From assembly GCA_029844215.1 (NCBI GenBank), contig CM056733.1, positions 12,087,501-12,151,500 on the forward strand: DNA of 64,000 nucleotides. The letters are read 5' to 3'. The stretch comes from Przewalskia tangutica. Taxonomy: Eukaryota; Streptophyta; Magnoliopsida; Solanales; Solanaceae. The first letter of the stretch is position 1. Each line of letters starts with the position of its first letter. Below are positions 47,611 to 58,603 of the stretch, piece by piece. The position numbers were made by a program, and so were the translations under genes. The notes below the pieces were generated by a model. The model ran no database searches, was not told where the DNA came from, and saw only the letters and a list, made by a program, of their open reading frames with translations.

Positions 47611-47829
47611 TTCATATTTTTCAGAAGATCGAATAAATAATATTCTCTTTCCCAACATTCTGTCATTCATACTTGTAACGATTATAACTTTTTAACCATA
47701 ACTCCAACTAAGGTGTTTCTCAAGCGGAAACTAAGGTAAGACGGGGATCTTTCACTGTACCAAATTTTATTTAAAACTACTTTGGGTAACTAACACAAAT
47801 TTATCCTCAAAACAGCCACATGAAATTTA

Positions 47830-48730
47830 TTTCGGCAGAATTTTTATTAAACAGAACCCAATCTTAGAATAGTCATAACTCCTAATCTGTAAACCCGTTC
47901 AAGCCCCATAAAATCTCAAAACGACGAGCACAGAGAGCTACACGTCTCCATGTGAACCATCCTTTCATATTCTGTACCATTTGGTACAGTTTTACACTTT
48001 TATTCGCTGCCCTTTCTGGATCTCGATAGATCCGAGGCAGAAACTTTAAACAACGATAACTCTCAATCCGTAAGTCTGATAGACCTCCGTAAGGTCTCAA
48101 AATGTCCACAACAGAGAGATATAGAACTTTCATTTAGCACCAATTTTCATATTTCCCACGGATTAGTACAGTTTTACGTTTCAACGTCCTGCCCTTCTGG
48201 ATTCCGATGAATCCGAGGCAGCAACTTCAAACTACAATAACTCTCAACTCGTAAGTCCGTTTTAACAAATATTTATCTATATTTGTCCGTAACAGAGAGA
48301 TTTACAACCATGTAAATTTTCATATAATTCTAATAAGTAAAACTCAATAAAAACAGTCCGTAATTATGCCTTTCCGAATTTCGGCCAAATATAAGGCAGG
48401 AACTTTGCACTATGATAACTTTCAAACCATATGTCCATTTTAACTCATTTTTGGTTTTATATGATCATAGTAGATAGGTGTACCATTCTTCCGAATTTCA
48501 TCAAATTCTAACAATTATAACTCAGTGAAATCAGTTCGTAACTATGCCTTTCCGAATTTCGGCCAAATCTAAGGCAGGAACTTTGAACTATGATAACTTT
48601 CAAACCGTATGTCCATTTTACCTCATTTTTGGTTCTATATGATCATAGTAGAGAGGTGTACCATTATTCCGAATTTCATCAAATTCTAACAATTATAACT
48701 CAATGAAATCAGTTCGTAAAGTTTATGACG
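47830..48730 (-). repeat. Diverged ~180-bp tandem repeat, element D 3' LTR
   Basis: Corresponding words (TGCCCTTTCTGG, TGCCCTTCTGG, ATGCCTTTCCGAA, ATGCCTTTCCGAA) start at about 48008, 48190, 48366 and 48544, a spacing of 176-182 bp. Each is followed by AGGCAG-AACTT and a TAACTYTCAA word. Confidence 0.75.
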
Positions 48731-49445
48731 CAACTAGTTGTTTAAACAATCAAAAGCTCATTATTTATTTTCAACACTCAATTCTTATTCTAACATGTAT
48801 TGAACTTAAAATAAAGGATGTTACCAAGAATTTCTGAGTGAGAAAACTCACCTTGTAAGTGTGAATATTATTGTTGTGTGGTTGCTAAAATTATCCTTAC
48901 TCTCTAGTATTTTGATTCTTGTTCTTCTTGCCCTCTTGGTATTTTTTCCAGATTTTTTCCTCTTCCTTTCACTTGTTTTTTTCTGATTTTCTATTCTTTG
49001 TGCTAGGTATTTTATTTGTGTCATGTACAATGTATAAGTAGAAGAGTTTTCTATAACCTATGGGAGGTGGAATGACAAGAGTTGGAGGGGAAATGAAAAG
49101 GGGGAAGGGGTGAAGGGAAGGGACGTACGTGCACTGCTGCATGTTTTTTTTTTCTTTTGTTTTTTTTTTTCTTATTTTCATTTTATCTATCTATTTATCC
49201 AACTTTAACATTAACTCTATCCCATGCAATTTATTCTTTGTTTTCTTATATATATATATTTTTATTAACCCAACCACAACTATATATTATTATTTTTTTT
49301 CCGGATTTTACATTCTCTCCTCCTTAAGCAACATTCGTCCTCGAATGTGAATAAGGTCGTAACATAATCACATAGACACAATAATAACATAATCACATAG
49401 ACACAATAATGTTTATTGTTATTGTAACAAATTTGGGGCTTCACA

Positions 49446-49460
49446 TTCTCCCTTCCTTAA
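49446..49460 (-). promoter_or_regulatory. Polypurine tract of element D
   Basis: The minus strand reads TTAAGGAAGGGAGAA directly before the LTR start TGTGAAGCCCC. A CATTCGAGGACGAATG inverted repeat follows inward, as in A to C. Confidence 0.85.
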
Positions 49461-49560
49461 GGAGCATTCGTCCTCGAATGAGAATAAGGTTGTAACATAT
49501 GCATATAGACACGCAAATGGCACACATATGAAGTACTATGTAACACATTTTTTTATTACC

Positions 49561-50055
49561 TTAGTAAAATAGGAATGGATATTTGACTTTCATCGCCTCT
49601 TCAGCTTCCCAGGTGGCTTCCTCTGTGGAGTGATTCCTCCATAGGACCTTCACGGAAGCAATATCTTTATTCCTAAGGCGCTTAACCTTCCTATCAAGTA
49701 TTTCCACCGGAACTTCTTCATATTGAAGCTCCTTATTAAGAATTATCTCCTGGGGAAGGATGACGTGACTTGGATCGTGCAAGTATTTTCGTAACATTGA
49801 CACATGAAATCTGGATGCCGCTTCCTCTTGTGGAAGTGCTAATTCGTAAGCCACATTCCCCACTCTTCGCAAGATCTCATATGGCCCAATAAACCTTGGG
49901 CTCAATTTCCCTTTCTTACCAAAGCGCATCACTCCCTTCATTGGGGACACTTTTAAAAATACTTTCTCCCCCTCTTGGAATTCAAGATCTCTTTTCCGAT
50001 GATCCGCATAGGACTTATGACGGCTATGAGCTGTTTTGATCCGCTCCCGAATCAT
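49561..50055 (-). CDS. Element D integrase C-terminus plus chromodomain (open segment)
   Basis: 165 codons without a stop. It opens with KTAHSRHKSYADHRKRDLEF and continues with EKVFLKVSPMKGVMRFGKK, KLSPRFIGPYEILRRVG and RFHVSMLRKY, the integrase C-terminal domain with its GPY/F module. The last 40 residues (EILDRKVKRLRNK, VKVLWRNHSTEEATWE-EE) form a chromodomain-like fold signature with the aromatic W at the usual spacing. Chromodomains of this kind direct integration to heterochromatin in chromoviruses. The start codon here is only the first Met of an internal segment of pol. The upstream core is frameshifted, so the full polyprotein cannot be made. Confidence 0.85.
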   Translation of the reverse strand: MIRERIKTAHSRHKSYADHRKRDLEFQEGEKVFLKVSPMKGVMRFGKKGKLSPRFIGPYEILRRVGNVAYELALPQEEAASRFHVSMLRKYLHDPSHVILPQEIILNKELQYEEVPVEILDRKVKRLRNKDIASVKVLWRNHSTEEATWEAEEAMKVKYPFLFY

Positions 50056-50790
50056 CTGTACCTTATCATTTGTTTCCTGAATGACTTGTGTCCGAACAAC
50101 GATTGCGTCTCACCCACCTCGAACCATCCAAGTGGAGACCTACATTTTCGCCCATATAATGCTTCAAACGGTCATTTGTATGCTAGAGTGAAAACTATTG
50201 TTGTAGGCGAACTCAATTAGACATAGATGGTCCAACCAGCTTCCCTGAAAATCTAACACACAAGATCGCAACATGTCCTCAATTGTTTGAATTGTTCGCT
50301 CAGCTTGCCCATCTGTTTGCGGGTGGAAAGCCGTGCTTAGCTTAACTTTTGTCCCGAGACCCTGCTGGAAACTTTGCCAAAAGTGTGAGGTGAACTGGGA
50401 ACCCTATCTGAAATAATTTGTAAGGGAATCCCGTGTAACCGCACAATATCCTTCAATTAAATCTGTGCGTAGTGTGGTGGGCGATTCGTAGTCTGGCCGG
50501 TAAGAAATGGACTGTCTTTGTATGCCGATCAACAATCACCTATATAGAATCATACCCTTATCGAAGTTTTGATGAGACCGATTTAAATCCATATGAATCG
50601 CCTCCCATTTCCACATGGGGACTCAATGTCTGAAGTAATCCGCCAGTTTTTGACGTTCATTTCACTGCCGACATATAAGACATCTCCCGACAAACTCCGC
50701 AACGTCTTTCTTCATCCCGTCCACCGCATTTGCCTTGAGGTCTGATACATTTTGTTGACCTCGATGAAAGGAATATCTTGTGTTGTGACC
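50056..50790 (-). pseudogene. Element D integrase core, frameshifted
   Basis: Minus-strand pieces in different frames recall the core: a TDGQAERTIQ-like word (from the CCCATCTGTTTGCGGGTGG region near 50310), CVRFSGKLV, then YMGENVGLHLDGSRWV, which corresponds to LYGRKCRSP-GWFEVGE. Several one-base shifts and stops interrupt it. The catalytic D-D-E residues could not be placed with confidence. Confidence 0.7.
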
Positions 50791-51480
50791 CTCATCTAAA
50801 GATTTTCCTCCTTAGATCCTTTACCTTAGGAACACATAACCTACCCTTATACCGAAGGGTTCCGTCATTATCTCCCAATGTAAACTGTGAAGGTTTTTCC
50901 TGTTGGATCCTCTCCCGAAATCCAACAAACTTCATATCCTCAAACTGACTTTCTTTATTTACGAAGCTAAGATGCATCATGCAGGTATCATGTACCACCA
51001 CCCTACCTTCACCGATCTCGCTTAACCCCGAGGTTTCCCAATCTTTGTACCTCACGAACAATACCCCTCTTTTGTATTGCCAAACGGGCTGCGCCCATTG
51101 ATCTCCCATCGAGTCGTCGGCCACCACGCGTTGGCTTTCCTGTGATGGTAAAGAATACTAAGGTCATAATCCTTAAGCAACTCTAACCATCTTCTTTGTC
51201 GAGATTCAAATCCTTCACGTGGTTATGTCGCAAACTCTTATGATCGTAAATATGTCCACATGCACACCATACAAATAATGTCTCCATATTCGTAAGGCAA
51301 ACACCACCGCACTAATTCCAAGTCATGAGTTGGGTAATTCTTCTCATGTATCTTCAATCGCCTAGATGCATACGCAATAACCTTTCCAAATCGCATCAAG
51401 ACACGCCCTAACCTAACTCTGTGAGGCATCGCAAAGATCGTGAACCCTTCTTGTCCCGATGGTAAGGTTAGGGTGGTGCA
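50791..51480 (-). pseudogene. Element D RNase H and integrase N-terminal region, frameshifted
   Basis: The frame 51429-51238 reads GKVIAYASRRLKIHEKNYP and THDLELV, a typical Ty3 RNase H segment. The frame 51127-50792 ends FTLGDNDGTLRYKGRLCVP, the stretch that precedes the HHCC zinc finger of integrase. Both are short and lie in different frames. Confidence 0.75.
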
Positions 51481-52391
51481 TTAGTCAATAATTCCTTTAG
51501 TTTCAAAACTTGCTTCACATGTTTCGACCACCGGTACTTAACCGCTTTTGAGTCAACGGGTCAAGGAGCGTGAAGACTAGAAAAACCTTTACGAATCTTC
51601 TATACCCAACCAAACCCAGAAACTTCTAACCTGCAGCCGAGTGGTCGGTTTGGCGCTTCTTCATCGCTTCTATCTTACGAGGTCTACCATAATTCCATCT
51701 CTTGACACAACATGACCCAAAAAGGCTACCTTTTCCAACCAAAATTCACACTTTGAAAATTTAGCATATAGTTTCTCCTGTTTCAAGACTTCAAGCACTA
51801 CCTCATATGCTCTTCATGTTCTTCAACACTCTTCAGAGATTAGGATATCATCTATGAACACAATTACGAACAAATCTAGGAATGGTTTGAAGATTATGTT
51901 CATTAAATCCATAAAAGCTGGGGCATTGGTTAACCAAAAGACATGACCAAGAACTCATAATGGCCGTATCGTTCTAAAGGTTGTTTTGGATATATCATCC
52001 GGATTTATTTTCACCGATGATATCGACGGAGATCAATTTTGGAAAAATAGCTAGCTCCGAAGTTGGTCAAAAGATCATCGATTCTTGGTAATGGGTATCG
52101 GTTCTTGATCGTGACCTTATTGAGTGCCGATAATCGATGCACATTCGGACGATCCGTCTTTCTTTTTCACAAACAGATCGTGCACCTGCGGGAAACACTA
52201 GGCCTTATAAAGCCTTTATCCGTAAGATCCTTCAATTGTTCTTTTAACTCCTCAATTCAAATGGAGCCATTCGATATGGAGGAATAGAAATGGGTCTTGT
52301 ACCGGAATTAACTCTATAGCAAACTCACTTCTATCCTAGGAAGGCCGGAAGATCTTCAGAAAAACCTCCTAAAATTTCAACAATAGGAACA
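51480..52391 (-). pseudogene. Element D reverse transcriptase, frameshifted
   Basis: Around 51840-51880 the minus strand reads FVIVFIDDILIS, the RT active site with the catalytic Asp pair (FIDDI in place of YVDDI or YADDI). Other pieces fit the palm and thumb (for example GHVFWLTNAPAFMDLMN at about 51900-51950). Frames change repeatedly across the 900 bp. Confidence 0.78.
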
Positions 52392-53709
52392 TCATTCATC
52401 ACGGGATTCCTTTTGGGTATCCACTATATTAGCCAGATATGCATACTCCACTCTGTGACTTCTCAATAACTTTTGAGCCCCAAGGTAGGAAATAAACTGA
52501 CCTGAGGATATTCCAATCCTACCCCTTATAACAACTTCTGGTTCTCCGGAAAAAGTTAATCTCACTATCTTTCGCCGACAATCTAACATGGCATAACATG
52601 CCGACAACCAATCCATACCCAAAATGACGTCGAAGTCTACCGTATCAAGTAGTACTAGGTTCACCATTGTTCCCCTGCCATTCACTTCTAATGGGAAATT
52701 ATCTACCACCCGAGAGGCCCAAATTGAGGCCCCTACTGGTGTCATAACCTCAAAAGGTTCACTTAAATAAAAAGGTTCTACGTGTAAATTCTTAGCAAAG
52801 CCCATTGACACATATGAAAAAGTAGAGCCGGGATCATATAATACAAATGCAGGAATACTCGAGACTAGCAAAATACCTGTGACCACCGCATTAGATGCTT
52901 CTGCCTCATTCCTCTGGGGAAAAGCGTAGAGCCGATTAGAATTGTTGGGTTGTTGACCTCCCTGACTCTGGCGGGGTTGGTTTCCCTGATTTCCCAGTGG
53001 CGGTGTGGTTGCTTCTGACCTCCCCTGAATAGATTGAGTTTGGGTCCTCTTCTTGCAATCCCTGGCATAGTGGTCTGACTCTCCACAGTTATAACATGTC
53101 TTCGTTAAGTGCCGACATTCTCCATTGTGTTTCCTTTGACAAATCTTACAAATCGATTTGTCACCTCCTGTGTTAGGGTTGGTGGCCTTGTCCTTGCTAC
53201 CTTGGTAATTAGACCAATTGTGCCCCTTAGGCTTGAAATAAGACTGGCCCACAGATTGGTTCGGTCCTGAAGATCCCTTACTAAACTCTTGCTTCTGATT
53301 TTGACTCTGGTTAAATGATCCTGACGTCCGAAATCTCTTCTGCGAATATTCTCTTATTGCTTTAGCGAAACCTTCTACCCTCAAAGCCATATCGACAATC
53401 TGAAGATAAGTTCGATCGTTGGCTAACGCCACCACCTTCTCTGCTATGTTCGGGTTTAAACCCTCTACAAATCGCTTGACTCTATCCATTTCTGTAGGGA
53501 CGACATGTGTGTTGTATGCCGATAACCTCACGAACTGTGTATCATATTCTTGTACACTACGATCACCTTGCTTCAATTGTTCAAACTCCCGTCTGAGCGC
53601 ATCCTTGCGTGTATTACGCATAAATTTCTCAATGAATGCCGCTCTGAACCCTCCCCAAGTCATTGGTGGTGACATCGGGGGACGATTTTTCCTAAAATTC
53701 CTCCACCAC
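52392..53709 (-). CDS. Element D gag C-terminal half, zinc knuckle and protease
   Basis: A 427-codon frame (from 53675) that extends in frame to the solo-LTR junction at 53709. Residues 1-110 are a Ty3 gag capsid segment (FRAAFIEKFM, RREFEQLKQGDRSVQEYDTQ, RVKRFVEGLNP). Near residue 190 lies a CCHC zinc knuckle (CYNCGESDHYARDC), followed by a Gln-rich linker. The protease begins around residue 270, with active-site word YDPGSTFSYVS and the second conserved word DVILGMDWL. The C-terminus runs into pol. Gag packages RNA and the protease matures the polyprotein. The N-terminal third of gag is on the far side of solo LTR E, so the frame has no proper start. Confidence 0.85.
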
Positions 53710-54488
53710 TGGCACGACCCGACCTCGGGCCCGCGACTGGTGCCTTACCCCGGGCACCCTAGTGATACAACATCATAGAAAATCAGCGGAAATAAAAACT
53801 TAAACATGAAACAAGACATAAAATAAGAAACAGGCTAACCAAAACGGTCACCTTCCTGTATATATATATCAAATCGAACAGTTAAATCCTTTACAAACCA
53901 CCTTGCAAAGATTTATAGACCTCTAAGAATTTATAACAATTATGACGGGACAGGGCCCCGCCATACCCCTGAATGTACAAGAACCTACAATCTCAGGGAA
54001 TCATACCAAAAGATAAGCCTCCGGAGAAATGGAGCTTCCCAAAACGCTGAACTGTGATCCTATGAGCGAGGATCAACAACCGGTGTACCTCTACCTGCGG
54101 CATGAACGCAGCCCCCCGAAGGAGGTCGATAACAGTACAGTATGTGGCGAAAATATCAGAATGAAATCATAATAGTCTATATAAAGCGAGACATGTATGA
54201 TAACCAAACTACGATACCTGATGTATAGCGATCATGTCAAGTCGTGACTTACGCTCAAAGTCATCGTGCGTGGAACTCCTTCCTCATGCCGCGATCATGA
54301 CATAAATCATAATCATGTGGCGCGTGGCATCCTACCTCATTTGTCGGCATACATATACAATACATATATATCTCTCCCGCGTGGAATCCTCGTCACGCCG
54401 GCGGCGTAGGTGTAACATATAACCATATGACACGCCCGGTGGCATCCTACCTCACCGCGTACACATATACAATACATATATATATAAC

Positions 54489-54730
54489 ATGCCCCTAATC
54501 CCTCATCGGTGTAGACATGTCTTCATGGGGAGCTAGCCCATGGAGTAATAATCGTATATACCATGCCCCCTGAATCCCTCATCGGTGTAGACAGGTCTTC
54601 ATGGGGAGCTAGCCCATGGAGTAATAATAATGGCCACATGCCCCCGGAATCCCTCATCGGTGTAGACATGCCCAGGTGACACTAATAATATACCGGGAGT
54701 CGAACCCATTGCATGGCGCACGCCCTAATC
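54489..54730 (-). repeat. 74-75 bp tandem array in solo LTR E
   Basis: Units start ATGCCCC at 54489, 54563 and 54638 and share TCCCTCATCGGTGTAGACA. Two units contain the palindromic word ATGGGGAGCTAGCCCAT. Confidence 0.85.
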
Positions 54731-55830
54731 CTCATCTGTAGACATGTCCACGTGATAATAACAATGGAAGCATACGTGGAATCCTCCACCGCCAGACGCC
54801 CAAGTAAGTTCACAACAAGTCACCACTCCATCGAGAGACGCGGTGGTATAGAAATACAATACTTGCACAACAAAGGCTATCACAACTAGCATAGGCAAGT
54901 TCAACATACTCTTAGACTTTCATTAACATGTAAATTGATTCACCATTTATAAACTCAAGTACTACCATTTTATGCCAACAATCCGGGTTTTAACCCTAAA
55001 GTACTACGTACTTTAATTCTTTCAAAAAGATCTCTTTTTACGTAAAAACAATACGATACTAATATCCGTAGTACCAAACACGTTCATGTTTAAATCAAGT
55101 ACTTTATACTTTTCAAACCAAGTGGCTTACACTTTTAAAACAACGTCAAGTATACTTTTTAAAACCCAAGTAACTAACTCTTTTAAGATCAAGGTACTCC
55201 TACCTTTTAAAACCAAGCCACTTATATTTTTCCATCAAGAAAAGTTCGATATTTGAAAATAAGTTACTTATACTTTTAAACTCAAGTTACTTCTCTTTTC
55301 CCAAAATCAAGTTACATGACTTTCAAAATACTTTAAGTCTCCTTACTTTAGAATGTCAAGAAATCAATACTTGTTTATAATGATTTTATTAACGCAGCCA
55401 TGATCTAGAAAATGTAATACAATTTTGTCTTATCTTAGCTTCTATGCAGATGGAAGATTCTACTTGTTTTAATATAATTATTTGTCATTACATTTTCCTT
55501 TATTAACGCTGCAATGGCTTGTTCGATAGTTATTCCCATTTCCGAAATCAAATAAAACTTTATTCTTTTAAAAACCAAGTACTCATTACTCACGAATGAG
55601 GTTTCACCACTTTTTAACACCATTCAGGTCAATTATAAGTCAAGTCTCTTATCTTTTAAAATCAACAAACCATTCTTTTACCTACATAAAGTCGTTATAA
55701 CCAACTTCCCATAAAGCCATTATAATACTTTATGTTTTAAACCTACCAAATTCGTTTAGCACACGTACGTCTACCGTACTACATAGTTCACAACAATCAT
55801 GCTAGAAAGGATAGGAAGAGGTTCACATAC

Positions 55831-55932
55831 CTCGCGACGATTATCGACAATTAGCAAAATGCTCCAAAGTACTATAACCTTGCTAGCCTTTTCCACCCTT
55901 CAAGTAGAATACGCTACTCGTAGTACTTCAAC
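55831..55932 (-). other. Conserved exon-like block in LTR E
   Basis: 102 bp on the minus strand between CATTATAG|GTTGAAG and CGCGAG|GTATGTG, closely alignable with the blocks of B and C. Putative untranslated exon. Confidence 0.5.
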
Positions 55933-56632
55933 CTATAATGACCATAAAACGTCTATTAACTTCTAGATCTCTTCGTAGAATATTCTAAGTACAAGGTTCC
56001 TTATTCTACGGAAAATTGGGCAGCACCTCCCCACTCGCAACCACATAAATATCCTCTTATATCAAGGCCCGCTACCAAGCCAACAACTCCAAGGGGATTA
56101 CACGCCCCACAATAATACTACAAGTCTACTGTAAATACAGTTCAATTCTTTTTAATCATCCTTCCATATATCATATACTCAATTATACATTACTACAACA
56201 TGTAATCTCCAATTACAATAGGGGGATAAAGATCATTACCTCGATAAGCCCAAAATTATCCAAGGTTTATAAGTCGATCCTGAGCAACGTTTAGCTCCAA
56301 TTTCTTACGTTCCAATCCACTCCAAGCAACCCTTAGAAGTTCCTAACCAACTTCTATTCAAGATCCAACTCCAAAAAGTGAAGAACACTTAGGCTTTAAA
56401 AATGGCAACTTTCGGCCAAGGTGTAATTTTAGGGCTAGGGGTGTGAAATCTTTTCTAACTCTTGGTTCACAATCTTCCTAACACCTTAAGGAAGAACACT
56501 TAAAAGTTTAAGGATTTTTAGACAACTTTTGGTCAAGGGGAAGGGCCTAAGCCGAGAGCACCAACAAAGGGGAGGGAGTATTTTGCTTGGAATTCTCAAG
56601 TGTGGGATGAAGTCTTACAAGCCTTGAGGGTG

Positions 56633-56640
56633 TATTTATA
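56633..56640 (-). promoter_or_regulatory. LTR TATA box, solo LTR E
   Basis: The minus strand reads CTATAAATACACCC, about 520 bp into the LTR, equivalent to the C-family box CTATAAATACCCC. Confidence 0.65.
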
Positions 56641-57156
56641 GGCCAACCAATGGCCAAGATGAAAGCATGTGTATGGTGAAGATTGGGGACATGTGTGTAT
56701 GGGTTCCACCAACCACATGTCCACCACAAAATTGAGACATGTGGCTAGCCACATGTCTCCCTAAAAACGGTCAAGGGACAAGTGTCAAGACCAATCGGCC
56801 ACATGGCCACATGGGGGTGCCATGTGTCGCCCTCCTACTCGTCCAAAATATTTCATCTTCCGAAAATATCCGCGATGCCAAAAATCTCGAAAACAAAGTG
56901 GGCCCCACAAAATCGTAAATTTCTCCCGTGGGACCCACGTGACCCAATCCGGAAATAAAATTCCATAATTCTCTAATATTCCAAAAAGTCCGAATACTAA
57001 ATCTGGGAATCCAATTCCCATTAACGAACCTTTTTCCTTCACAAAAACCGGAAACTTTTCCGTCGAAAAATCACATCTTTCTTCCTTTCCAATTTTAATG
57101 TCGTATTCTCGTACGTACGTCCTCATATACATACCCTGGAACTACGGGGTGTAACA

Positions 57157-57632
57157 ACCACACCCCTGCATCATCCACTAGTCGTGCGCCTACCAAGTTG
57201 ACGCCCTGCGTCTCCACGCATCCCAATGTGAACATTAAGTCTTCAACTTCATCGAGGAATACTATCGGGTCGGCCTTGGGGTCCTTCCCTGAGTACAGTG
57301 GTTCTCTTCTCCTCATAAAATTTGCCCATAGCCTATCGTGCATCGCTTGAGATTCTACACTCTCGATGCGTAGTGCGATGCACCGGTCCCCTGGCCGTTT
57401 GGTTCTGTTGGCTATGACAGACACTAGGTGCGGCGGAACCATGTGTGGAATCAGATGTCATTAACTCTACGAGTCTATCTAGTTTTTGTCCCACCGTTTC
57501 TTGGGCCATTTGACTCGTTCTCTCCAACATTTTCTCGACGCTTTCTCGCTCGCCGGACCTTACGTCAATTGGAGGTACATGAGTTTCGTGATGAACCTCC
57601 TCTTGAGCCCCCGGGATTTGTGAATTCACCAT
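57157..57632 (-). pseudogene. Element D gag N-terminal half
   Basis: An ATG at 57632 starts MVNSQIPGAQEEVHHETHV, followed by ESVEKMLERTSQMAQET and DRLVELMTSDSTH. After a frameshift near 57440 the gag continues as WANFMRRREPLYSGKDPKAD, IVFLDEVEDLMFTLGC and GVNLVGARLVDDAGVWLLH up to the LTR E junction. The capsid order matches Tekay-type gag (RF---PP-F-G--D-A, then V-LA---L-D-A--WW). The frameshift and the solo LTR together split gag into three pieces. Confidence 0.8.
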
Positions 57633-57836
57633 TTTCTGTGAAGACAAACACACTCATATTTTAGAAGACGGAATGTCTACTCTATCTCTTAAAATTTTCT
57701 TATAGTTCATAAGCATGCAACACCACAAGAAAACGCAGATTAACTAAACAATAATGACAACTCATAACTTGCATTAATAATGTTTCATTCCTCATATTTG
57801 AAAATATTTCATGACATTACAATACATCAGAGCATG

Positions 57837-58343
57837 TCATTCTATGTCATTCCCTATAGCTTTCTTACTCGAACATGCACCTACTACAACACGTTCTAAA
57901 GGGCTTAACCGCATAATTCGCCTATTCTGCTGATTGGCATTCAACTCCTTGTGAACCTTCTTCCTTGCTTCCCTTTCCATTTCGCTCATTCTTTCCCTTA
58001 CTACTATTACCTGAAATAGAAATTTGATCCAGGAACCTTCTGTAACATTTCCTCTTAGCATCTTTGCCCCTCTGAATGAGGATCGGAATTTTTCCGGGAC
58101 AGAGTTGAATATTATCTGTAATATGACTCCAATCGGAAAGTTGAAGAAGGTTGGGTCGTAGGAACGTCTCTTCTGTCTACTCCTAAGCAAATACGCACAA
58201 AGTACGATTGTGTCGCACATATACTCGTTAAAATCATCTCCCGAGTTCATCTTACGACGCATGAATTCCTTCTGAGCTTGCATTTCCTTTGCCTGTTCCT
58301 CGAGTACTTCCCTCTTTGTTGGAACTCGTCTTATAATCACCAT
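57837..58343 (-). CDS. 168-codon ORF between primer site and gag of element D, function unknown
   Basis: An uninterrupted frame starts MVIIRRVPTKREVLEEQ and ends SSKKAIGNDIE. It is basic and helix-rich, with charged segments at both ends (KEMQAQKEFMRRKMN near residue 20; RERMSEMEREARKKVHKEL near residue 118) and a more hydrophobic middle (TFFNFPIGVILQIIFNSVP). I recognise no domain. It lies about 260 bp downstream of the primer site and about 200 bp upstream of the gag ATG, where chromoviruses usually have only untranslated leader. It is one of the longest open frames in a damaged element. It could be an extra element gene, a captured host fragment or a chance frame. Confidence 0.45.
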   Translation of the reverse strand: MVIIRRVPTKREVLEEQAKEMQAQKEFMRRKMNSGDDFNEYMCDTIVLCAYLLRSRQKRRSYDPTFFNFPIGVILQIIFNSVPEKFRSSFRGAKMLRGNVTEGSWIKFLFQVIVVRERMSEMEREARKKVHKELNANQQNRRIMRLSPLERVVVGACSSKKAIGNDIE

Positions 58344-58588
58344 CTACACAACAACTATTGGTCAGTATAACGTTGTACAAACTTCTTCCTAACCAGCGTG
58401 AAAGATGTAGTACAAGAATCAAGTCTTGTAAAAGACCCAAGATAGGCACGAGAGGAGTATGAAAGAAGGGAAACTTTAGGATGTTATTCCGTTCACTTAT
58501 TACTAGGGTGGCGCGCACACCGTCGCAATAAGTAACCGTTCAAACACCCAACTCGAAGAAACTTCCTAGAATCTCCTAACCTGGTTTA

Positions 58589-58600
58589 GCTTTGATACCA
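58589..58600 (-). promoter_or_regulatory. Primer binding site of element D
   Basis: The minus strand reads TGGTATCAAAGC, one mismatch from the initiator tRNA-Met complement, three bases inside the LTR boundary at 58604. Confidence 0.88.
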
Positions 58601-58603
58601 ACT

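Larger units (their letters stand above)
46635..49445 (-). repeat. Element D 3' LTR
   Basis: Contains a 65-bp tandem array (47351-47610), a set of four diverged repeats of about 180 bp (about 47830-48730), a strong splice-donor word AAG|GTGAGT (GT at 48850-48851) and a T-rich tract at 49140-49300. On the minus strand it begins TGTGAAGCCCC. The small frame 47424-47636 is an artefact of the 65-bp array. Confidence 0.93.
53710..57156 (-). mobile_element. Solo LTR E in the gag of element D
   Basis: 3447 bp bounded by a perfect ACCAC duplication (53705-53709 and 57157-57161). On the minus strand it begins TGTTACACCCCG and ends near GGTCGTGCCA (canonical TGACA with two substitutions). No interior or second LTR is present, so the internal region was lost by LTR-LTR recombination. 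Architecture as in A to C: TATA 56633-56640, donor-like AG|GTAATG (GT at 56238-56239), exon-like block 55831-55932, a 74-75 bp array (about 54489-54730) and a GC hairpin (53943-53963). Confidence 0.95.

Noticed and set aside
49140..49300. T-rich tract as a poly(A)-tailed retroposon end.
   Set aside because: It is present identically in both LTRs of element D and is not flanked by its own target duplication.
52780..52860. Protease active site reads DPG rather than the canonical DSG or DTG, which might mean an inactive enzyme.
   Set aside because: From memory, DPGST is common among plant Ty3 chromovirus proteases, so it is not evidence of loss here.
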